DNA of 36,434 nt from the NCBI GenBank assembly GCA_046263055.1, contig JBHELO010000137.1, positions 1-36,434 on the forward strand, written 5' to 3'. Made by a program: the position numbers and the translations under genes. The notes below the pieces were generated by a model, which was not told where the DNA came from, did no database searches, and saw nothing but the letters and a program-made list of their open reading frames with translations. Below are positions 16,234 to 24,945 of this stretch, piece by piece. The stretch comes from DATAQC01 sp046263055 (GTDB lineage: Bacteria > Actinomycetota > Acidimicrobiia > Acidimicrobiales > AC-14). Every line of letters starts with the position of its first letter. Within the stretch, counting starts at the first letter, position 1.

Positions 16234-17301
16234 ATGGCGGAAACGACCATCCCGCCGGCGGTGGCGGCACCGCCGGGGAACGGGGTCCTCCCGGTGGGGC
16301 CCGAGCCGGCTGCCCTCCGACGGGGCCGGTCGACGCCGGCGCGCACGGTCGCCCTGTACGCGCTGACGCTGTGGGCGGTGGCCACGGTGGTCTTCCTGCT
16401 CCCCCGGTTGCTGCCCGGCGACCCCCTCCAGGCCCTCGACCAACCGGACAGCGCCACCTTCGTCTACGACCCGGTGGTCCGGGCCAAGGTGGCGGCTTAC
16501 TACGGCCTCGACAAGCCGCTGGCGGCCCAGTACCGGTCCTACCTGTCGGGGCTGGCCCACGGCGACCTGGGGTGGTCCATCTCCCAGAACCGGCCGGTCA
16601 GCACCCTGCTGGCCGCCCGCCTGCCGTGGACGCTGCTGCTGGTGGGCGGTGCCCTCGCCATCTCGTCGGCTCTCGGCTTCGTGGCCGGCATGGCGGCCGC
16701 CTGGCGGCGCGGCGGGGTGGTGGACCGCAGCCTGATCGTCGCCCTGTCGGCGGCCCAGGCCGTGCCCGAGTACGCGATGGCCAGCCTGCTCCTCGTCTGC
16801 TTCGCGGTACTGGTACCCGTGTTCCCCCAGGCCGGTGCCAGCACCGCCTTCGCCCACTACCCCACGCCGTTCGACGCCGTCGGCGACGTGCTCCGCCACC
16901 TGGCCCTGCCCCTGGCCGCCCTCAGCCTGGGCCTGGTCGCCAACCAGTTCCTGATCGTCAGGGCCGCCGCGGTGTCCACCCTGGGCCAGGACTACATGGT
17001 CCTGGCCCGCGCCAAGGGCCTGCCCCGGCGGCTCCTGGAGTACCGCCATTCGGGCCGCAACACCCTGCTGCCGTTCCTCACCTCGGTCGGGGCCCAGGCC
17101 GGCCTGGCGGTGGGCCCCTCGCTGTTCGTCGAGGTGGTGTTCGCCTACCCCGGCATGGGATCGCTGCTCAGCGGCGCCGTCACCGCACGCGACTACCCGG
17201 TGCTCCAGGGCGGCTTCCTCGGCCTGGCCGTGGTGGTGCTGGCCGTAAACCTGGCCATGGACCTGGCCTACAGCCGGCTCGACCCGAGGGTGGGGCAGTG
17301 A
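16234..17301 (+). CDS. ABC transporter permease, DppB/OppB/NikB family
   Basis: First membrane subunit of a peptide/nickel-type importer. 355 residues with about six membrane helices. The N-terminal helix and the following region (YYGLDKPLAAQYRSYLSGLAHGDLGWS) are typical of the B-type permease. The cytosolic ATPase-coupling loop is present late in the protein (YMVLARAKGLPRRLLEYRHSGRNTLLPFL), followed by the family segment FAYPGMGSLL and a YPVLQG motif. I use the ATG at 16234 because a -10 box lies seven bases before it; a GTG at 16207 would overlap that box. It overlaps the next permease gene by four bases (GTGA). Confidence 0.93.
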   Translation: MAETTIPPAVAAPPGNGVLPVGPEPAALRRGRSTPARTVALYALTLWAVATVVFLLPRLLPGDPLQALDQPDSATFVYDPVVRAKVAAYYGLDKPLAAQYRSYLSGLAHGDLGWSISQNRPVSTLLAARLPWTLLLVGGALAISSALGFVAGMAAAWRRGGVVDRSLIVALSAAQAVPEYAMASLLLVCFAVLVPVFPQAGASTAFAHYPTPFDAVGDVLRHLALPLAALSLGLVANQFLIVRAAAVSTLGQDYMVLARAKGLPRRLLEYRHSGRNTLLPFLTSVGAQAGLAVGPSLFVEVVFAYPGMGSLLSGAVTARDYPVLQGGFLGLAVVVLAVNLAMDLAYSRLDPRVGQ

Positions 17302-18179
17302 GCCTCACGTCGGTCGTGCTCCCCGTCGAGCGGCCGTCGCCGCCGTCGCGCCGGCGCGCCCGGGCCGCGGGCCTGGCCGGTGGTGCGTTCGTCGCCGGCG
17401 TCGTCCTGCTGGCCGTCCTCGGCAACCGGCTGGCGCCCTACCGGGCGGGCGCCCTCTCGGGACCGTCGCTGCAGCCGCCCGGATGGCGCCACCTGCTGGG
17501 CACCAACCTGTTGGGCCAGGACGTCCTCAGCCAGCTCATCGTGGGCGCCCGGATCTCGGTGGTGGTGGCCGTGCTCGCCGGCCTGGGCAGCGTGGCCCTG
17601 GGCGGGCTCGTGGGCGTCACCGCCGGCTGGTTCCGGGGGACCACCGACGTCGTGCTCATGCGCCTCACCGACCTGGTGCTCGTCCTGCCCCGGCTGCCGC
17701 TGCTCCTCCTCGTCGGCGCCCTGGTGGGCGGGTCGGCGGCCAGCCTCGGGGTCGTCATCTCCCTGACCTTCTGGCCGGTGACGGCCCGTGTGCTGCGGTC
17801 CCAGGTGCTCAGCCTGCGCTCCCGGGCGTACGTCACCGCCGCCACCGGGTTCGGGGCCGGCTCCTGGCACCAGCTCAGGAGCCACGTGCTCCCGGATCTC
17901 GCCCTCCTGGGGCTGGCGCAGCTCATCCCCGCCGCCGCCCGTGCCGTCGTGCTCCAGGCCGGCCTCGCCTTCCTCGGGGTGGGGAGCGTCACCCAGCCCA
18001 GCTGGGGGGCCATGACCCGCGACGCCATCAGGTACAACGGCCTGTTCGTCACCCGGGCCTGGCAGTGGTGGTTGCTGCCACCGGTGGTGGCGGTGATCGT
18101 CCTGGTCACCGGCATAACCCTGGTCGGCACCGCGGCCGAACGGCGCCTCAGCCCCCGCCTGGGACGCCACCGGCCCTGA
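17298..18179 (+). CDS. ABC transporter permease, DppC/OppC/NikC family
   Basis: Second membrane subunit, 293 residues. It has the C-type N-terminal signature HLLGTNLLGQDVLSQLIVGARIS, five to six helices, and the coupling loop RAYVTAATGFGAGSWHQLRSHVLP. LAFLGVGSVTQPSWGAM is the usual C-type C-terminal block. The GTG start overlaps the stop of the first permease, so the two are made together. The substrate is not shown by the sequence: the family includes dipeptide, oligopeptide, nickel and opine importers. Confidence 0.93.
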   Translation: MSLTSVVLPVERPSPPSRRRARAAGLAGGAFVAGVVLLAVLGNRLAPYRAGALSGPSLQPPGWRHLLGTNLLGQDVLSQLIVGARISVVVAVLAGLGSVALGGLVGVTAGWFRGTTDVVLMRLTDLVLVLPRLPLLLLVGALVGGSAASLGVVISLTFWPVTARVLRSQVLSLRSRAYVTAATGFGAGSWHQLRSHVLPDLALLGLAQLIPAAARAVVLQAGLAFLGVGSVTQPSWGAMTRDAIRYNGLFVTRAWQWWLLPPVVAVIVLVTGITLVGTAAERRLSPRLGRHRP

Positions 18180-18232
18180 GGGTCAGGACCGGTCCCCGAC
18201 CAGCCGTAGGCATGGGGGCCCCGGACACCCGT

Positions 18233-18276
18233 GTACCCTGCACCCGCTCACGGCGGGTACGCGTCCACGGAGGTGA
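18233..18276 (+). promoter_or_regulatory. Promoter, inverted repeat and ribosome site for the binding-protein gene
   Basis: A TACCCT -10 box is at 18234-18239. Two overlapping dyads follow: GTACCC (18233) with GGGTAC (18255-18260), which covers the -10 box, and ACCCGC with GCGGGT (18242-18258, 5-base loop). GGAGGTGA at 18269-18276 is a strong ribosome site four bases before the GTG. The binding protein is thus likely expressed from its own promoter as well, and the dyad could be an operator. Confidence 0.45.
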
Positions 18277-18280
18277 CTGG

Positions 18281-19948
18281 GTGGCGGGTCGACGATGGGT
18301 CATGGCGGCCGCGGCGTGCGTGGCGTCGCTCGGGGTGGCGTCGTGCCGTACGTCCACCGCCAAGTCCACCTCGGGCACCGGGTCGTCCCGGGCGACGATC
18401 CGCCTGGCGGCCAGCTCCCAGGGCGCCGGGTACCCTACGCCGTTCGGCGCCGTCCGGGGCCCGGGCGTCCTCATGACCACGTTCATGTTCGACCAGTTGG
18501 CCTTCCCCGACGTGACCGGCACCCCCAAGCCGTGGCTGGCCAGGTCCTGGGAGACGTCGGCCGACGGCAAGACGTGGACCTTCCACCTCCAGCCCAACGC
18601 CCGCTGGACCGACGGGCAGCCGGTCACCGCCGACGACGTGGCCTTCACCTTCGACTACGACCTCAAGGGCCCCGGGGCGTCCCTCGGCCTGCTCCCGAGC
18701 GTCAACTACATAGACGGCGTGACCGCCCCCGACCCAGCCACGGTGGTCGTCCAGCTGAGCTCCGTGCGCCCGACGTTCCTGACCGACGTGGTGGGCAACT
18801 TCGCCGGGCTCGGCATCATCCCCAAGCACATCTGGTCGTCGGTGACCGACCCGGCCCACTTCCAGGGCCCTCAGGCGCTCATCGGCTCGGGGCCCTACAA
18901 GATGGCCAAGTTCGACCTCAGCAACAACACCTACGACCTGGTGGCCAACGACGACTTCTACCTCGGCCCGCCCAAGGTGAAGGAGGTGCAGATCATCCAG
19001 GCCGGCGACCCGCTCGTGGCGCTGCAGCAGAACCAGCTCGACTCGGCCACCACCGGCAACGGCCAGGCGGGCACCGGTGCCGTGCCCCAGTCCCAGATCG
19101 ACGCCCTCACCAAGAGCTTCAAGGAGCTGACGGCACCCGGCGAGTTCAACGTCGCCCTGTTCTTCAACGCAGCGGCCGGCTTCCCCTTCGACCAGAAGGC
19201 GTTCCGCCAGGCCGTCGCCTACGGCCTTGACCGCCAGGACATGATCCAGCGCCTCCTCAACGGCAAGGGCGTCCCCGGGAGCGCCGGCGCCCTCGGCCCG
19301 GCCAACCCCTTCCTGGATAACAGCCTCCCCGACTACCCCCACGACGTGGCCAAGTCCAAGGCCCTGCTCGACCAGGTCGGTCTGAAGGACGCCAACGGCG
19401 ACGGTGTGCGGGACAAGCCCGACGGGTCGCCCTTCTCCATCCCCCTGCTCACTTCGTCGTCCGACAGCCAGACGGCCCAGCTGGTGAGCGAGAACCTGCG
19501 CGACGTCGGCCTCAAGGTGGACATCACCGCCGTCGACCAGCCCACCTCCGACGCCCGCGACACCAAGGGCGACTACCAGATGGCCCTCGTCCACTTCGGC
19601 GGGCTGTCGGGCGACCCCAACGGCCTCGTCTCCCGGTTCGCCTCCACCTCCAAGAGCAGCTCCTTCACCCGGGTCCAGGGCTACAAGGACCCCGCCTTTG
19701 ACCAGGCGGCGGCCCAACAGGCCACCACCCTCGACCCCGCCAAGCGCCGCCAGCTCACCGATCAGATGCAGGCCCTGCTGGCCGACGACCTGCCCCAGCT
19801 CTCGCTCTACGTCCCCGAGCAGATCGCCTTCGTGAACACCAAGGTCTTCAGCGGGTGGGCCTACACGCCCGGCTGCCCCCCGTGCGGCGTCGCCCTCAAC
19901 AAGCGGATGCTCGTCACCGGCAACGCCAACCCGGCTCTGGGCTCCTAG
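18281..19948 (+). CDS. Peptide/nickel-type ABC transporter substrate-binding lipoprotein
   Basis: A 555-residue SBP_bac_5-family protein tethered outside the membrane. The start region WVMAAAACVASLGVASC is a lipoprotein signal ending in the lipobox ASC. The mature protein shows family landmarks: LARSWETSADGKTWTFHLQPNARWTDGQPVTADDVAFTF split across the N-lobe, IGSGPYKM, FRQAVAYGLDRQDMI and VKVDITAVDQ-like LKVDITAVD. No HExxH or obvious His-rich metal site is seen, so I cannot say peptide or metal chelate. The next gene begins on the base after its stop. Confidence 0.92.
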   Translation: MAGRRWVMAAAACVASLGVASCRTSTAKSTSGTGSSRATIRLAASSQGAGYPTPFGAVRGPGVLMTTFMFDQLAFPDVTGTPKPWLARSWETSADGKTWTFHLQPNARWTDGQPVTADDVAFTFDYDLKGPGASLGLLPSVNYIDGVTAPDPATVVVQLSSVRPTFLTDVVGNFAGLGIIPKHIWSSVTDPAHFQGPQALIGSGPYKMAKFDLSNNTYDLVANDDFYLGPPKVKEVQIIQAGDPLVALQQNQLDSATTGNGQAGTGAVPQSQIDALTKSFKELTAPGEFNVALFFNAAAGFPFDQKAFRQAVAYGLDRQDMIQRLLNGKGVPGSAGALGPANPFLDNSLPDYPHDVAKSKALLDQVGLKDANGDGVRDKPDGSPFSIPLLTSSSDSQTAQLVSENLRDVGLKVDITAVDQPTSDARDTKGDYQMALVHFGGLSGDPNGLVSRFASTSKSSSFTRVQGYKDPAFDQAAAQQATTLDPAKRRQLTDQMQALLADDLPQLSLYVPEQIAFVNTKVFSGWAYTPGCPPCGVALNKRMLVTGNANPALGS

Positions 19949-20890
19949 GTGGCGGCGCCCGCCGACCTCACCTTCCTGGCCCCGCCCGGCGAGGTGGCCG
20001 ACTGGCGCCTGGTCCTGCTGTTCGACGCCGTAGCCGCCTCGGGGGCCCTGGCCGCCCTGCCGGCGACGCTCGACGAGCTGGCCGCCGACCTCGGCCTCGA
20101 CCGCCACGGCCTGCGCGTCACCTTGGACGCCCTGGCCGCCTGGGGTGTCGTGGCCCGGGAGGGCGACGACCACTACCGGCCCGGGCCGGAGGCGCCCGAC
20201 GCGTCCGAGGCCGCCGCCCTGCGCCACCATGCCCGGGCCCTCCGGCAGTGGGCGGCCACGGTGGACCACCGCCTGCGGGGGGCGCCTCCCGAGGTGCGCC
20301 CCGGCATGCCCGACCCCGAGCTGTTCCTCGACGGCCTGGCCGTCGGCGCCCGCCGGGCGGCCCCCGCGGTGGTGGACCTGTGCCTGGCCCGGTTTCCCGC
20401 CGCCCGCAGCGTCCTCGACCTGGGCGGCGGCCATGGCGAGTACTCCCTGGAGTTCGCCCGCCGGGGCCTGCAGGCCACGATGCAGGACCTGCCCACCATG
20501 GCGGAGATCGTGGCCCGCCGGGGCGTCCTGGCCGAGGCCGGTGTGGAGCTGGTGGCGGGCAGCTTCTTCGACGCCGTCCCCGACGGTCCCTTCGACCTCG
20601 CCTTCTGCGCCGGCATCACCCACACCTTCGACGGCGCCCACAACCAGGCCCTGTACCGGCGCCTGCGGCCGGTGGTGGCACCGGGCGGGGGCGTCGCAGT
20701 GGTCACCATGCTGCGCCACCGCCACCCCCTGGCCGACGTGTTCGCGGTGCAGATGCTGGCCAACGCCAACGGCGGCGACACCCACGGCGAGGACGAGTAC
20801 CGGGCGTGGCTGGGCCAGGCGGGGTTCGCGGTGGACGAGGCACCGGTGGACGTCCGGAACCGGCCCCAGTCGGTGCTCTTCGCCACCTGA
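19949..20890 (+). CDS. O-methyltransferase-like protein with winged-helix N-terminus
   Basis: 313 residues. An N-terminal winged-helix/dimerisation region (about 20-90, TLDELAADLGLDRHGLRVTLDALAAWGVV) is followed by a class I methyltransferase fold with the SAM-binding motif SVLDLGGGHGEYS. This is the arrangement of plant-COMT-like O-methyltransferases of secondary metabolism. Acceptor unknown. The GTG start directly abuts the binding-protein stop and the next ATPase starts one base after its own stop, so it is embedded in the transporter operon. That position suggests it acts on the transported compound or on a cofactor; this is inference. Confidence 0.85.
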   Translation: MAAPADLTFLAPPGEVADWRLVLLFDAVAASGALAALPATLDELAADLGLDRHGLRVTLDALAAWGVVAREGDDHYRPGPEAPDASEAAALRHHARALRQWAATVDHRLRGAPPEVRPGMPDPELFLDGLAVGARRAAPAVVDLCLARFPAARSVLDLGGGHGEYSLEFARRGLQATMQDLPTMAEIVARRGVLAEAGVELVAGSFFDAVPDGPFDLAFCAGITHTFDGAHNQALYRRLRPVVAPGGGVAVVTMLRHRHPLADVFAVQMLANANGGDTHGEDEYRAWLGQAGFAVDEAPVDVRNRPQSVLFAT

Positions 20891-20891
20891 C

Positions 20892-22763
20892 GTGGCCACC
20901 GAGGCGGCCGGGCCCGAGGATCTCCGGCCCCCGGCCCGTCGTGGGCCGCCGGTGCTCGACGTCGCCGACCTGGCCGTCACCTACGACGGGCCGCCCGCCG
21001 TCCGTGCGGTGGACGGCATCTCCTTCTCGGTGGCCCGGGGCGAGTGCCTCGGGATCCTCGGGGAGTCGGGGTCGGGCAAGTCCACCTTCGCCCGGGCCAC
21101 GCTGGGGCTGGCCACCGGCGCCCGCGTCGAGGGCGCCATCCGCCTGGGTGACGTCGACCTGCTCTCGCTGGACGAGGCCGGGTGGCAGCGGGTGCGGTGG
21201 TCGCGCATCGCCCTGTCGTTCCAGTCCACCGCCGCCCTTAACCCGGTGCTGCGGGTGGGCCTCCAGCTGGCCGAGCCCCTGCGCGTCCACCTGGGGATGG
21301 ACCAGGGTCAGGCCGACCGGAATGCCGTCGGCCTGCTGGGCGATGTCGGCCTGGGCGAGTGGGCCGCGGCCCGCTACCCCCGGGAGCTGTCGGGCGGCCA
21401 GCGCCGGTTGGTGCTCGTCGCCATGGCCCTGGCCTGCCGGCCCCAGGTGGTGGTGCTCGACGAGCCCACGGCCGGCCTGGACCCCGCCACCCGCAACCAC
21501 GTGCTCCGGCTGCTCCAGCGGGTCCGGGACGAGCGCGGCACCGCCCTGGTGCTGATGAGCCACGACGCCGACGCCCTGGAGGCGGTGGCCGACCGGGTGG
21601 CCGTGCTGTACCCGGGGTGGCTGGCCGAGATCGGCCCCGGGGCCGACGTGCTGGGCGATCCCCGCAACCCGTACTCGTGGGCCCTGCTCAACGCCCGCCC
21701 GACCCTGGCGTCGGTGAAGGACCTGCGCGGCATCCGGGGCGCGCCGCCCGACCCCACCGAGACCGCTTCCGGCTGCCCCTTCTTCGGGCGCTGCCACCAG
21801 GGCCGGCCCCAGGTGTGCACCGCCTCCCGGCCGCCGCTCATCCCGCCCACCGGCGAGCGGGGTCCCCGGGCGGTGGCCTGCGCCCGGGGCGGGACGGTGG
21901 CGCTGCTGTCGGTCCGGGGGCTGCGCAAGTCCTTCCCGACCGGGGGGTCGGTGCTGCGACCCCGGCGTGCCACCGTGATCGACGACGTGAGCTTCGACGT
22001 GCGCGAGGGCGAAGTGGTCGGCCTGGTGGGCTCCACGGGCGCCGGCAAGTCCACTCTGGGCATGCTGTCCGTCCGCCTGCTGGATGCCGACGGCGGGTCC
22101 GTGTGCTTCGACGGCATCGACCTCCTGGCCGCCGAGGGCCGGGCGCTCAAGGCCCTCAGGGCCCGCCTGCAGCTGCTCTTCCAGGACCCGTTCGAGGCGC
22201 TGTCGCCGCGGCTGACCGTCGGCCAGGTCGTGAGGGAGCCGCTCGACGTCCAGGACGTGGGCGACGCCACCACCCGCACCGTCCTGGTGCGCCGGACGAT
22301 CGCCGAGTGCCGGCTGCCGGCCGATGACGCCTTCCTGGGCCGCCACACCCACGAGCTGTCGGGCGGCCAACTCCAGCGGGTGGCACTGGCCCGGGCCCTC
22401 GTGCTGGAGCCGACCCTGCTGGTGGCCGACGAGGCGGTGTCCATGCTCGATCCCAGCGAGCAGGCCAAGATGCTCCAGCTGCTCAAGCACCTGCAGGTGG
22501 AGCGGGGGATGTCGATGATCTTCGTCTCCCACGACATAGCCGTGGTCCTGCGGGTGGCCGACCGGGTGCTGGTGCTCGACGGGGGCCGTATCGTGGAGGA
22601 GGGGTCGGGCGGGACGCTCCTGGTGTCCCCCCGCCACCCTGCCACCCGGGCGCTGCTGGCGGCGTCGGGGCGCGACCTGCTCTTCGCCGGCACCGACGCC
22701 GACACCGCCGCCCCGCCCGCCCGGGTGCGGCAGCCCATCACGACCACGGAAGGAGCCTCATGA
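20892..22763 (+). CDS. Fused double ATPase of peptide/nickel-type ABC transporter
   Basis: One 623-residue protein carries both nucleotide-binding domains that are usually separate DppD- and DppF-type subunits. Domain 1: Walker A GESGSGKST at 57-65, signature ELSGGQRR, Walker B VVVLDEPTAGLDP. Between the domains is the family tail GCPFFGRCHQGRPQVC...VACA, the four-cysteine segment that is reported to hold an Fe-S cluster in some DppD proteins. Domain 2: Walker A GSTGAGKST at 380-388, ELSGGQLQR, Walker B LLVADEAVSMLDPS. Domain 2 has the catalytic Glu; its Q-loop (LLFQDPFEALSPR) is normal. The GTG start lies one base after the methyltransferase stop. Confidence 0.94.
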   Translation: MATEAAGPEDLRPPARRGPPVLDVADLAVTYDGPPAVRAVDGISFSVARGECLGILGESGSGKSTFARATLGLATGARVEGAIRLGDVDLLSLDEAGWQRVRWSRIALSFQSTAALNPVLRVGLQLAEPLRVHLGMDQGQADRNAVGLLGDVGLGEWAAARYPRELSGGQRRLVLVAMALACRPQVVVLDEPTAGLDPATRNHVLRLLQRVRDERGTALVLMSHDADALEAVADRVAVLYPGWLAEIGPGADVLGDPRNPYSWALLNARPTLASVKDLRGIRGAPPDPTETASGCPFFGRCHQGRPQVCTASRPPLIPPTGERGPRAVACARGGTVALLSVRGLRKSFPTGGSVLRPRRATVIDDVSFDVREGEVVGLVGSTGAGKSTLGMLSVRLLDADGGSVCFDGIDLLAAEGRALKALRARLQLLFQDPFEALSPRLTVGQVVREPLDVQDVGDATTRTVLVRRTIAECRLPADDAFLGRHTHELSGGQLQRVALARALVLEPTLLVADEAVSMLDPSEQAKMLQLLKHLQVERGMSMIFVSHDIAVVLRVADRVLVLDGGRIVEEGSGGTLLVSPRHPATRALLAASGRDLLFAGTDADTAAPPARVRQPITTTEGAS

Positions 22764-23401
22764 TCGACGAACAGACCCTCGAGCGGGTGGTGGAGTTCCA
22801 CGGCCACATGTGCCCCGGCCTGGCCATGGGCGTCCAGGCCGCCCAGATCGCCCTCCGGGAGATCGGTCCCCACGCCAAGGACGAGGAGGTGGTGGCGGTG
22901 GTCGAGACCGACATGTGCGGCGTTGACGCCATCCAGTTCCTCACCGGCTGCACCTTCGGCAAGGGCAACCTCGTCCACCGGGACTGGGGCAAGAACGCCT
23001 ACAGCTTCTACCGCCGCTCCGACGGCCGGGCCGTGCGCATCGCCGGCCGCCCCGACGCCTGGCAGCGCGACCCCGAGCACCAGGAGCTGTTCGCCAAGGT
23101 GCGCACCGGCCAGGCCACCGAGGCCGAGCGGGCCCGCTTCTCGGAGCTGCACCAGGCGTCGTCCCGGGCCGTGCTGGACCTCGACCCCGACGCCCTCTTC
23201 ACGGTCTCGGAGATCGCCGGGCCCCCGCCCCACAAGGCCCGGATCCACGCCACGGTGGTGTGCCAACGCTGCGGCGAGGGGGCCATGGAGACCCGCATCC
23301 GCCGCCTCGATGGGCGCGACCTGTGCCCGCCCTGCTTCCAGGCCGTCCTGGGCGGCGAGGAGCCGGTAGCCGTGGCCCCGGCCCGGACCCCGTCCGGCTG
23401 A
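22760..23401 (+). CDS. FmdE-family protein with C-terminal zinc ribbon
   Basis: 213 residues. FmdE-like proteins are named after a gene of the methanogen formylmethanofuran dehydrogenase operon, but their function in bacteria is not established. The N-terminal motif HGHMCPGLAMG (H14, H16, C18) and DMCGVDAIQFLTGCTFGKGNL are the family metal-binding blocks. The C-terminus has a treble-clef/zinc-ribbon pair (VCQRCGEGAMET and LCPPCFQ). The ATG overlaps the ATPase stop by four bases and follows GGAAGGAG. Its place at the end of a peptide/nickel-type transporter operon points to a role in metal or metallocofactor handling; no formylmethanofuran pathway genes are here. Confidence 0.88.
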   Translation: MIDEQTLERVVEFHGHMCPGLAMGVQAAQIALREIGPHAKDEEVVAVVETDMCGVDAIQFLTGCTFGKGNLVHRDWGKNAYSFYRRSDGRAVRIAGRPDAWQRDPEHQELFAKVRTGQATEAERARFSELHQASSRAVLDLDPDALFTVSEIAGPPPHKARIHATVVCQRCGEGAMETRIRRLDGRDLCPPCFQAVLGGEEPVAVAPARTPSG

Positions 23402-23486
23402 GCCGACCGGCAGGGCGTGGCTTCAGGAACTTCTTAGCGGCTTCCCAGGTAGGGCCAATGTCGGGGGACAAGCATCGGCCACCACC

Positions 23487-24941
23487 ATGAGACCGTCCTT
23501 CGAGTACCCCCAGGCCGCGGCGCCAGCGAGGACCACCATCCCGACGGCGCGCGCCGCCACCCCCCGGGTGCCCGCCGGCCCGCCCTGGCGCCCGGCGCCG
23601 GAGGCGTGGTGGGGGACGGCGGCGACGTGGACCGTGGCCGGCTCCCTGGCCGTGGTCACCGCCCTGTGGGCGGCCAACAGCGGTATCGGGGACCTGGCCG
23701 GGGTGTCGAGGCTGACGTCGCTCGGCCGACTCCTCGGGCTGCTGGCCGCCGACCTGCTGCTCGTGCAGGTCCTGCTCATGGCCCGCATCCCGTGGCTGGA
23801 GCGGGTGGTGGGCCAGGACACGCTGGCCCGCTGGCACCGCCTGGTGGGGTTCACGTCGTTCGACCTGATGATGGCCCACGTCGTGCTCATCATCCTGGGC
23901 TACGCGGCGGAGGCGCGCACCGGCGTCCTCGCCCAGGCGTGGGACCTGGTCACCAGCTACCCGGGAATGCTCCTGGCCACCGCCGCCACCGCCCTGTTGG
24001 TGATGGTGGCCGTCACCTCGATGCGGGCGGCCCGGCGGAAGCTGCGCTACGAGTCGTGGCACCTCCTCCACCTGTACGCCTACCTGGGCGTGGGCCTGGC
24101 CCTCCCCCACCAGGTGTGGACGGGCAGCGCCTTCGTGGGCTCGCCGCTGGCCCGGGCCTACTGGTGGACGCTCTACGGCGCCACCCTGGCCGCGGTGGTG
24201 GTCTTCCGGCTGGCCGTGCCGGTGTGGCGCAACCTCCGGCACCGCTTGGTGGTGGAGGCGGTCGTTCCCGAGGGGCCGGGCGTGGTGTCGGTGCACCTGC
24301 GGGGCCGCCACGTCGCCCGCATGGGCGTCCAGGGTGGGCAGTTCTTCCTGTGGCGGTTCGTGGACGGGCCCGGCTGGTCCCGGGCCCACCCCTACTCGTT
24401 GTCCGCCGCCCCCCGCCCGGACCGCATGCGCATCACCGTCAAGGAGCTGGGTGACGACAGCCGGGCCCTGGCCGGGCTGCGTCCGGGGTCCCGGGCCCTG
24501 GTGGAGGGGCCGTTCGGGCGGCTCACCGCCGACGCCCGGCGGGCGCCGGGGGGCGTCACCCTGATCGGGTCGGGCATCGGCATCACCCCGCTGCGGGCCG
24601 TGCTCGAGGAGCTGGACGTGGAGCCCGGGCAGGCCACCCTGCTGTACCGGGCCAGCACCCCCGACGACTTCGTGTTCCGCCGGGAGCTCGATTGGTTCGC
24701 GGCCAACCGGGGCGTGCGGGTGGTCTACCTCCCGGGCCACCGGGCCGCCCGCCGGTCATGGCTGCCGGCCGAGCTGGCCCACGTCCCCGACGACGAGGCG
24801 CTGAGCCGGCTCGCCCCCGCCGTCGCCTGGTCGGACGTCTACGTGTGCGGGCCCGACGAGTGGATGGACGCCGTCCGCGACGCGGCGCTGGCCGCCGGTG
24901 TGCCCGCCGAGCACCTCCACCTCGAACGGTTCACCTGGTAG
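23487..24941 (+). CDS. Ferric-reductase-like membrane flavoprotein
   Basis: 484 residues. A ~40-residue Pro/Ala-rich cytosolic leader is followed by a six-helix ferric-reductase-like domain (about 45-245) with candidate haem His pairs in WHRLVGFTSFDLMMAHVV and SWHLLHLYAYLGVGLALPHQVW. The cytosolic half is a ferredoxin-NADP-reductase-type module: FAD motif HPYSLSAAP, NAD(P) motif GSGIGITPLRAVLEEL and a closing CGPDEWM. There is no 2Fe-2S domain at the end, unlike many relatives. It would move electrons from NAD(P)H to haem and on to an outer acceptor, here probably the FMN protein encoded next. Start ATG lacks a clear ribosome site. Confidence 0.92.
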   Translation: MRPSFEYPQAAAPARTTIPTARAATPRVPAGPPWRPAPEAWWGTAATWTVAGSLAVVTALWAANSGIGDLAGVSRLTSLGRLLGLLAADLLLVQVLLMARIPWLERVVGQDTLARWHRLVGFTSFDLMMAHVVLIILGYAAEARTGVLAQAWDLVTSYPGMLLATAATALLVMVAVTSMRAARRKLRYESWHLLHLYAYLGVGLALPHQVWTGSAFVGSPLARAYWWTLYGATLAAVVVFRLAVPVWRNLRHRLVVEAVVPEGPGVVSVHLRGRHVARMGVQGGQFFLWRFVDGPGWSRAHPYSLSAAPRPDRMRITVKELGDDSRALAGLRPGSRALVEGPFGRLTADARRAPGGVTLIGSGIGITPLRAVLEELDVEPGQATLLYRASTPDDFVFRRELDWFAANRGVRVVYLPGHRAARRSWLPAELAHVPDDEALSRLAPAVAWSDVYVCGPDEWMDAVRDAALAAGVPAEHLHLERFTW

Positions 24942-24945
24942 CACC

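Noticed and set aside
18248..20980. 910-codon minus-strand open frame under the binding protein and methyltransferase
   Set aside because: Antisense shadow; both plus-strand genes have clear domains, overlaps and starts.
22760..23401. Evidence for a formylmethanofuran (methanogenic or C1) pathway
   Set aside because: Only the FmdE-family name links to it; no Fmd/Fwd subunits or C1 enzymes are in the window.
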